Part shown: piece by piece, positions 31,120 through 35,545 of the stretch | How positions within the stretch are numbered: the first letter of the stretch is position 1 | Layout: each line of letters opens with the position of its first letter | Origin: Patescibacteria group bacterium AH-259-L07 | Lineage (GTDB): Bacteria; Patescibacteriota; Patescibacteriia; UBA2591; UBA6264 | Assembly (NCBI GenBank): GCA_027718005.1 | Contig: JALLOP010000003.1 | Coordinates: 1-35,545, forward strand | DNA: 35,545 bases | Direction: 5' to 3' | Notes under the pieces: generated by a model | What the model was told of the DNA's origin: nothing | The model's input: only the letters and a program-made list of their open reading frames with translations | The model's database searches: none | Translations under genes and position numbers: made by a program

Positions 31120-32511
31120 ATGACTAAAAAGGTATTACTTTTATTAATAATAGCAGTTATTGGTTTTGCATTCGTGGCAATGCCTGTTTTGGCGTTGGGC
31201 CATAAAGAGCCGATAAAGTTTCAGCCGCAGGTGGAGATTCCTGGCTCAAAGTTTAAGCCAGGAGAAGAAATTGTCATTACCAAGGAAGGGACATCATTTG
31301 CTGAGTATCTTTCTGCATTTTTTGATTGGTCAATTCGGGCAATTGTACTTATTGGTGTGGTTATGATTATGGTTGGTGGATTTCAGTGGATGACCGCGGC
31401 AGGGAATGCGCCAAAAGTAGGACAGGCAAAAGCGCGAATTATATCTGCGTTAATCGGCATTGGTCTGGCGCTTGGCTCATATTCCATTTTAAACTTTATT
31501 TCTCCCTCTTTGACGCGGTTGGAGGGGATAAAACTGGGAGAGCCTCTAGGAAGAAAAGAGCTATTGGCGGGATTAAGTGAATCACCGTGTGGTAAATGTG
31601 GAAGTAATGAAATTTGTGTATATGAAGTAGTTGAGATAAGAGGAACAATAAGAGGTGAGTGTAAAGGTGGGCGGTTGATAACTAATGCTTTGCAGTGCGG
31701 CTTCGTGCATGAAACTGCTAATATACGGACTGTAGGGAACAAGTGCAGCATAGGCGAGCAGTGTAGTATAGAAGCTTCTAAAACAAAACTCCTTCCTACA
31801 ACCGACTATAAAGAGGCAAAGTGTTTAAAAGCAGAGACTGTGGCAGGGCAAAGTTGTACAGCAGAAAGAAAGGATGAAAATGGTGCAGTGATTGAGACTA
31901 TAGAGGGAATTTGTATAGATGCTGGCACTGAGGCAAGATATAAGGAATATAAAGAAGGGAAAGTGTCGGGCTATGTGTGTGCGCCAGGTGGATGCGGAGC
32001 AGGCTGGGATATTTGTTGTAGAAATTTGGGACTACAAGATCTTTATGATACTGTGTCTGGTTCGATATCTTACCCTGAAGCCTCTACCCCCATTGAAGAT
32101 TATCCAGATAATAGAAGGGTTAAGAAAGTTAGCCTTGAGGTAAAATCTTATTTACCAAAGTCAGAGGGAGGTGTTTATAGGTATTATGACACTGGTTCAG
32201 GGTATACTACTTATACTAAAGATAAAGATAGATATTCTCTTGATCCAAAAAACGCTATTTCAAGATCAAATATTGATGTAACTAAAGGCGTACAAGGTCT
32301 TTTACGGGTTATAATTCAGGATAAGGGACCCGATGTTGATGATACCTGTTGTATTGGAACAAAGGGGTATAGATTCAAAGATAATACTTTTACGGGAGGG
32401 GAAGCAAGATGCAAAGAAGAAGATGAGGACCTAGGATTGTTTTCCTTGTTTAAAGAAAATAATAAAAGTCAATTGTCCATTGATGTTAATGTATTAAAGT
32501 GCCTTCAATAA
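31120..32511 (+). CDS. VirB2/TrbC-like pilin fused to a Cys-rich extracellular domain
   Basis: 463 aa. The signal peptide ends near VLALG. Two membrane helices (about 70-90, AIVLIGVVMIMVGGFQWMTA; about 107-127, ISALIGIGLALGSYSILNFI) separated by a short basic loop with GNAPKVGQAKARI are the hallmark of VirB2/TrbC-type pilins in Patescibacteria. Typical family members end soon after. Here a Cys-rich region of about 320 aa follows (CGKCGSNEICVYEV, GCGAGWDICCRN, DDTCCIGTKG), similar in style to the giant surface protein, so the two could be linked by disulfides outside the cell. No SD; palindrome D lies directly upstream. Confidence 0.8.
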   Translation: MTKKVLLLLIIAVIGFAFVAMPVLALGHKEPIKFQPQVEIPGSKFKPGEEIVITKEGTSFAEYLSAFFDWSIRAIVLIGVVMIMVGGFQWMTAAGNAPKVGQAKARIISALIGIGLALGSYSILNFISPSLTRLEGIKLGEPLGRKELLAGLSESPCGKCGSNEICVYEVVEIRGTIRGECKGGRLITNALQCGFVHETANIRTVGNKCSIGEQCSIEASKTKLLPTTDYKEAKCLKAETVAGQSCTAERKDENGAVIETIEGICIDAGTEARYKEYKEGKVSGYVCAPGGCGAGWDICCRNLGLQDLYDTVSGSISYPEASTPIEDYPDNRRVKKVSLEVKSYLPKSEGGVYRYYDTGSGYTTYTKDKDRYSLDPKNAISRSNIDVTKGVQGLLRVIIQDKGPDVDDTCCIGTKGYRFKDNTFTGGEARCKEEDEDLGLFSLFKENNKSQLSIDVNVLKCLQ

Positions 32512-32519
32512 AAAGAAAT

Positions 32520-32540
32520 GTTTAACGCTGGGTGTTAAAC
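32520..32540. repeat. Palindromic element D, left border of the HEPN-MNT region
   Basis: GTTTAACGCTGGGTGTTAAAC, an imperfect copy of the family. Its relative at 34107-34127 lies on the other side of both HEPN-MNT pairs. Confidence 0.75.
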
Positions 32541-32558
32541 GCCCTAAAAAGCTAACAT

Positions 32559-32661
32559 ATGGATAAGAAAAAGTTATTTATCCTGTTAAATAAAATCAAA
32601 GATTTTAGGCCAAAGGCCTATTTAACAGGGTGAATTAGTGATTGGTTTTATTGGAGTGGTC
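32559..32661 (+). pseudogene. Degenerate copy A of the TolB-like gene 5' end
   Basis: Starts ATGGATAAGAAAAAG, as the gene at 34191 does. After an inserted palindromic element it resumes with a segment that reads LVIGFIGVVI and matches 34191's second part at 26 of 29 nt, then runs into the HEPN start (ATATGA). The inserted element (32582-32629) has 11-bp outer arms CCTGTTAAATA and two inner hairpins (TAAAATC/GATTTTA, GGCC/GGCC). The insertion shifts the frame, so no full peptide is made. Its GGAG now sits 7 nt before the HEPN ATG. Confidence 0.75.
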
Positions 32662-32663
32662 AT

Positions 32664-33065
32664 ATGACAAAGAATTTAAAATCTCAAGTTGAATATTGGA
32701 GAAATTCTGCACAACGCAATTGGAAAACTGCGTTAAGTTTGTTTGACTTAAAACATTATGATTCTTGTCTTTTCTTTTGTCATTTAACTTTAGAGAAAGC
32801 TTTAAAAGCATTGGTTGTCCAACAAATAAACAAGCCGGCGCCCTATATTCATGATTTAGCAAAATTATCTGAAATAGCTCAGTTGGAAACATCTGAAGAC
32901 CAGACTCAAAATTTAAGGACTATTACTGGATTTAATATGGCGGCTCGATACGACGATGTAAAACTTTCTTTTTACAAGAGATGCACAAGAGAATATACTC
33001 AAAAGTATTTAGAAATAACAAGAAAATTATACTCATGGTTAAAAAAACAATACCTCAAAAAGTAA
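32664..33065 (+). CDS. HEPN-domain protein, pair 1 (toxin-like)
   Basis: 133 aa, helical HEPN family: VEYWRNSAQRNWKTALSLF, then SCLFFCHLTLEKALKALVV, YIHDLAKL, and the late ARYDD segment that corresponds to the RYP region of this family. The classic Rx4-6H RNase motif of HepT-type toxins is not obvious, so activity may differ or the protein may act in a regulatory way. It is paired with the overlapping MNT nucleotidyltransferase (overlap 31 nt). GGAG, 7 nt before ATG 32664, comes from the duplicated leader copy. The first 36 nt are almost identical to the second HEPN gene; the rest is much more diverged. Confidence 0.87.
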   Translation: MTKNLKSQVEYWRNSAQRNWKTALSLFDLKHYDSCLFFCHLTLEKALKALVVQQINKPAPYIHDLAKLSEIAQLETSEDQTQNLRTITGFNMAARYDDVKLSFYKRCTREYTQKYLEITRKLYSWLKKQYLKK

Positions 33066-33361
33066 AAAATGAGGTTAAGGAATATATTGATGTATTGAGG
33101 GCAGATAAATTGCCGATTACCAAAGCAATTGTATTTGGTTCATACGCGAAAGGCACCCAGCATAAGTGGAGCGATATTGACCTGTGTATTATTTCACCAA
33201 AATTTAAAAATGCATTTAATGCAATGCAATATTTATGGTCAAAACGTATTAAAGATTCAGGATTAACTATTGAGCCGGTTGGATTTAGCCCCAAAGATTT
33301 TAAAGATGATACATCTCTTACCTATGAGATAAAGCAGACAGGGGTAGAATTAAAGATTTAG
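33035..33361 (+). CDS. MNT-type nucleotidyltransferase, pair 1 (antitoxin-like)
   Basis: 108 aa from ATG 33035 (MVKKTIPQKVKNEVKEY); the ORF-track start at 32981 is unlikely because it lies deep inside the HEPN gene. The Pol-beta fold signature is complete: FGSYAKGTQHKWSDIDLCII with the metal-binding Asp pair. In characterised pairs, MNT proteins AMPylate and silence their HEPN partner. The overlap with the HEPN gene implies coupled translation and complex formation. Confidence 0.87.
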   Translation: MVKKTIPQKVKNEVKEYIDVLRADKLPITKAIVFGSYAKGTQHKWSDIDLCIISPKFKNAFNAMQYLWSKRIKDSGLTIEPVGFSPKDFKDDTSLTYEIKQTGVELKI

Positions 33362-33372
33362 TTTTTATAAAA

Positions 33373-33414
33373 ATGGATAAGAAGAAATTATTATTTGTTG
33401 GAGTTGTTATATGA
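33373..33414 (+). pseudogene. Short in-frame copy B of the TolB-like gene 5' end
   Basis: A 13-codon ORF, MDKKKLLFVGVVI and stop. It is a shortened version of the N-terminus of the gene at 34191 (MDKKKVLLVIGFIGVVI). Its stop overlaps the start of HEPN-2 (ATGA), and its GGAG is 7-8 nt from that start. It could be a remnant or a working leader peptide that couples translation. Confidence 0.65.
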
Positions 33415-33809
33415 CAAAAAATTTAAAATCTCAAGTTGAATATTGGGTAAAGACATCTCAGCACGATTATAAAACAATGCTTGGCTTGTTTAGAATTAAA
33501 AGATATTCTGATTGTTTGTTCTACGGGCATATAGTTTTGGAAAAGATTCTAAAAGCATTGGTGGTTTATAAAACAAAAAAATATGCGCCCTATACCCATG
33601 ATCTTGTTTATTTAGTCAATTTGGCAGGTCTTAAATTAACAAATAGCCAGTTGAACCTTTTAGATAGGGCTAACCGTTTTAATATCAGAGCAAGATATCC
33701 GGATGCCAGACTTGAATTTTATAAAATTTGCAACAGGAAATACGCAGAGAAGTATTTAAAACAAATCAAAGTTTTATACAAATTTTTATGTCAAAAAATA
33801 AAGCTATAA
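33411..33809 (+). CDS. HEPN-domain protein, pair 2 (toxin-like)
   Basis: 132 aa. Same family as pair 1 (VEYWVKTSQHDYKTMLGLF, then CLFYGHIVLEKILKALVV, YTHDLVYL) with a cleaner family-type ARYPD near residue 90. No clear Rx4-6H motif. ATG overlaps the stop of the 13-codon leader and its own end overlaps the MNT gene by 22 nt, so leader, HEPN and MNT form one coupled unit. Identity with HEPN-1 is near complete over the first 12 codons and then falls sharply. Confidence 0.87.
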   Translation: MTKNLKSQVEYWVKTSQHDYKTMLGLFRIKRYSDCLFYGHIVLEKILKALVVYKTKKYAPYTHDLVYLVNLAGLKLTNSQLNLLDRANRFNIRARYPDARLEFYKICNRKYAEKYLKQIKVLYKFLCQKIKL

Positions 33810-34099
33810 AATCAGTTAGAAAATATATTGATACGCTTAAGCAAGAAAATTTTCCTTTGAGCGCTGTTTATATTTTCGGCTCGTATGCTAAGGGGAGAGC
33901 ACATTTTGGCAGTGACATTGACGTTGCTATAGTTTCTCCTAAATTAAGAGAAAATTGGGACGAAGTGGAAAGTTGGCTTTGGGAAAAAAGAAGAGGTATA
34001 GATGCGCTCATTGAGCCAGTTGGTTATGCGCCAGAAGATTTTACTGAAGCCGACCCTTTAGTATCCGAAATTAAGGCAACAGGCATAAGAGTATTATAG
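33788..34099 (+). CDS. MNT-type nucleotidyltransferase, pair 2 (antitoxin-like)
   Basis: 103 aa from ATG 33788 (MSKNKAIKSVRKYID); the upstream start in the ORF track is inside the HEPN core. The signature FGSYAKGRAHFGSDIDVAIV contains the catalytic Asp pair. The C-terminal end IEPVGYAPEDF...SEIKATG parallels pair 1. It presumably neutralises HEPN-2 by nucleotide transfer, as known for the family. Confidence 0.87.
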   Translation: MSKNKAIKSVRKYIDTLKQENFPLSAVYIFGSYAKGRAHFGSDIDVAIVSPKLRENWDEVESWLWEKRRGIDALIEPVGYAPEDFTEADPLVSEIKATGIRVL

Positions 34100-34106
34100 A
34101 ACAAGT

Positions 34107-34127
34107 GTTTAAAGCCTGGCGTTAAAC
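34107..34127. repeat. Palindromic element D, right border of the HEPN-MNT region
   Basis: GTTTAAAGCCTGGCGTTAAAC directly after the second MNT gene. Same family as 31090, 32520 and the in-gene copy at 24345. Confidence 0.8.
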
Positions 34128-34146
34128 ATTTATAAATGCAAAATTA

Positions 34147-34188
34147 ATTCATCGCTCATTATTCTGAATTCATAATTCATCATTGTTT
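34147..34188 (+). repeat. Heptameric array before the TolB-like gene
   Basis: Six units of the ATTCATC/ATTCATA type with 7-nt period, the same unit family as in the traC-virB4 gap, ending 2 nt before ATG 34191. Confidence 0.88.
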
Positions 34189-34190
34189 TT

Positions 34191-35489
34191 ATGGATAAGA
34201 AAAAGGTATTATTAGTTATCGGATTTATTGGAGTGGTCATTGTGATGGCAGTGCTTTTATATTTTGCGTTTTTTAAACGTCCGCCTGCACCACCCCCCGT
34301 AGTTGTTCCACCGGAGGAAGTAGAAGTAGTGAGACCAGCACGGTTGCCAGTGACACGAGAAATTTGGGAGCGGATGACGATTGAGGAGCGCATTACGCGC
34401 GGCTTGTCTGTATATGAGTTTGAAGAAGAGCGGGCAAAAGAAGTGACCGTGCCGCCAACAATTGAACGGCGCGTTGCACCTCAAATTGACGAGGTAGCGC
34501 AAGGCGGGAGAACCTGGATAAATCCAATATCAAGCGATCCAGTGCAAGGCGCAACCTTAGCTGCAGATGGACAAAATAATGTTTTTTATGATAAAAGTAC
34601 AGGCCAGTTTTATGAGATTGATAGTTTTGGCAATAAAACCTTATTAACTGATCAAGTTTTTTATAATGTAAGTGATGTTAATTGGGCGCCGACTAAAGAT
34701 CGGGCAATTATTGAATATCCTGACGGTTTTAAAGTAATGTATGATTTTGATAAAGATCAGCAATATACCCTGCCAAAAAACTGGGAAGAGTTTTCCTGGG
34801 ACTCAGCTGGCGGAAGAATCGCGTTTAAAGCAATGAGTAAGTATCCTGAAAATACGTGGCTGGCTGTTGCGCGTCCTGACGGATCCGGAGCAAAACCCAT
34901 TGAGCACATGGGAGACAATGCTGATAAAGTTACGGTTTCATGGTCCCCCAATAGTACGATAATTGCATTTTCAGCCACTGGAACACCGCGCGGGACATGG
35001 GAGCAGGAACTTCTTTTAATTGGCCAGCATGGAGAGAATTTTAAACCTTTAGTTGTTGATGGCCGCGGGTTTGAATCACGGTGGGCGCCAGAGGGCGATA
35101 AAATTGCCTATAGTGTATACAGTGCTGATTCTTTATACCAGCCCCGTTTATATATAGCTGGTGCTTCACCAGATAATATTGGAGAAAATAAAATAGCTAC
35201 GGGTTTAGCTACGTGGGCGCATAAATGCGCATTTAATAATGGCGGTTCGTACTTATATTGTGCCGTACCGCAGTTCTTGCCTGAAGGAGCAGGATTGGTT
35301 GCTGAATTGAGCGAAAATACACGCGATGATTTTTATAAGATAAATACTGCTACGGGAGAAGTTTCTTTTTTGGCCGAAGGAGCAATGGGAGGATATAATG
35401 TGCGCGATATGTATGTATCAGGTGATGACTCAGTTCTTTATTTTGTAGATGAAAATACAGAAAGACTAAGGAGCATTCGATTAAAATAA
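34191..35489 (+). CDS. Membrane-anchored TolB/WD40-like beta-propeller protein
   Basis: 432 aa. One N-terminal membrane helix (about 6-27, VLLVIGFIGVVIVMAVLLYFAF), a Pro/Val/Glu-rich stalk (about 30-75), then a propeller with repeated blade motifs: VNWAPTKDRAIIEY, FSWDSAGGRIAFKA, VSWSPNSTIIAFSA, SRWAPEGDKIAYSV. TolB-like propellers bind partners in the envelope; here the domain is predicted outside the membrane. It closes the visible secretion-like locus, so it may belong to it. Its first codons exist in two extra degenerate copies upstream of each HEPN gene. No SD precedes ATG 34191. Confidence 0.82.
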   Translation: MDKKKVLLVIGFIGVVIVMAVLLYFAFFKRPPAPPPVVVPPEEVEVVRPARLPVTREIWERMTIEERITRGLSVYEFEEERAKEVTVPPTIERRVAPQIDEVAQGGRTWINPISSDPVQGATLAADGQNNVFYDKSTGQFYEIDSFGNKTLLTDQVFYNVSDVNWAPTKDRAIIEYPDGFKVMYDFDKDQQYTLPKNWEEFSWDSAGGRIAFKAMSKYPENTWLAVARPDGSGAKPIEHMGDNADKVTVSWSPNSTIIAFSATGTPRGTWEQELLLIGQHGENFKPLVVDGRGFESRWAPEGDKIAYSVYSADSLYQPRLYIAGASPDNIGENKIATGLATWAHKCAFNNGGSYLYCAVPQFLPEGAGLVAELSENTRDDFYKINTATGEVSFLAEGAMGGYNVRDMYVSGDDSVLYFVDENTERLRSIRLK

Positions 35490-35490
35490 G

Positions 35491-35525
35491 TAACCCGTAA
35501 CGAGTAACGGATAATTAATTATTCG
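35491..35525 (+). repeat. Heptameric array after the TolB-like gene
   Basis: GTAACCC, GTAACGA, GTAACGG and two degenerate AT-rich units, 7-nt period, directly behind the stop codon. Confidence 0.75.
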
Positions 35526-35545
35526 AGATGAGCTGTTTCAACTGA

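Noticed and set aside
32981-33034. Long N-terminal extension of MNT-1 from the ORF track
   Set aside because: It would overlap deeply with the HEPN coding sequence, and the extension has no family similarity. ATG 33035 gives a normal MNT length and a short overlap.

Overview
The window looks like a chromosomal segment of a Candidate Phyla Radiation (Patescibacteria, probably Parcubacteria-like) bacterium. The evidence is an AT-rich sequence, and a core leuS-rsmA pair running into a locus that codes for a PrgI protein, a TraC-like protein, a VirB4 ATPase, a VirB6-like membrane protein, a VirB2-like pilin and a giant cysteine-rich surface protein. TGA is used as an ordinary stop (for example the 641-aa ORF and the giant ORF), so the Gracilibacteria/SR1 code does not apply. 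I see no rRNA, tRNA or CRISPR.

Layout. (1) 1-1341, plus strand: the tail of an unknown gene overlapping threonine synthase (thrC). (2) 1492-6022, minus strand: three separately transcribed lipoprotein genes, two GWxTD-domain proteins and one Asp-box/BNR-type beta-propeller. They have good TTGACA promoters, strong Shine-Dalgarno sites and hairpin terminators. Their family and style recall Bacteroidetes/FCB-group genomes, so they may have been acquired. (3) 6204-7415, minus: a membrane-anchored LysM-LysM-CHAP wall hydrolase, divergent from leuS. (4) 7451-11787, plus: leuS, a doubtful 33-aa ORF, rsmA and a membrane protein with a calcium-binding TSP3-like repeat. (5) 11805-32511, plus: the type IV secretion/pilus-like locus: giant secreted 2781-aa Cys-rich protein, VirB6-like protein with a long cytoplasmic tail, 641-aa proline-rich cytoplasmic protein, PrgI, TraC-like, VirB4 (with a 667-aa intein splitting the Walker A P-loop), a VirB8-like NTF2-type protein and a VirB2-like pilin fused to a Cys-rich domain. 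(6) 32664-34099: two tandem HEPN-MNT toxin-antitoxin-like pairs. Each is preceded by a degenerate copy of the first codons of the next gene. (7) 34191-35489: a membrane-anchored TolB-like beta-propeller.

Two repeat systems pervade the window. The first is a set of short GC-rich palindromic elements of several families, found between genes and also in frame inside real genes (leuS, rsmA, the TSP3 protein, virB6-like, the 641-aa gene and the start of a GWxTD gene). Their peptide inserts recall the in-frame palindromic elements of Rickettsia. The second is a set of arrays with a strict 7-nt period and different unit sequences, filling most gaps in the plus-strand gene chain and interrupting leuS and rsmA. 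Several places also carry partial duplications of a neighbouring gene end (thrC 3' end, GWxTD-2 3' end, TolB-like 5' end).

The leads I rate highest are the HEPN-MNT cassette site with its duplicated leaders and palindrome borders, the in-frame palindromic elements, the heptameric arrays, and the intein in the VirB4 P-loop.
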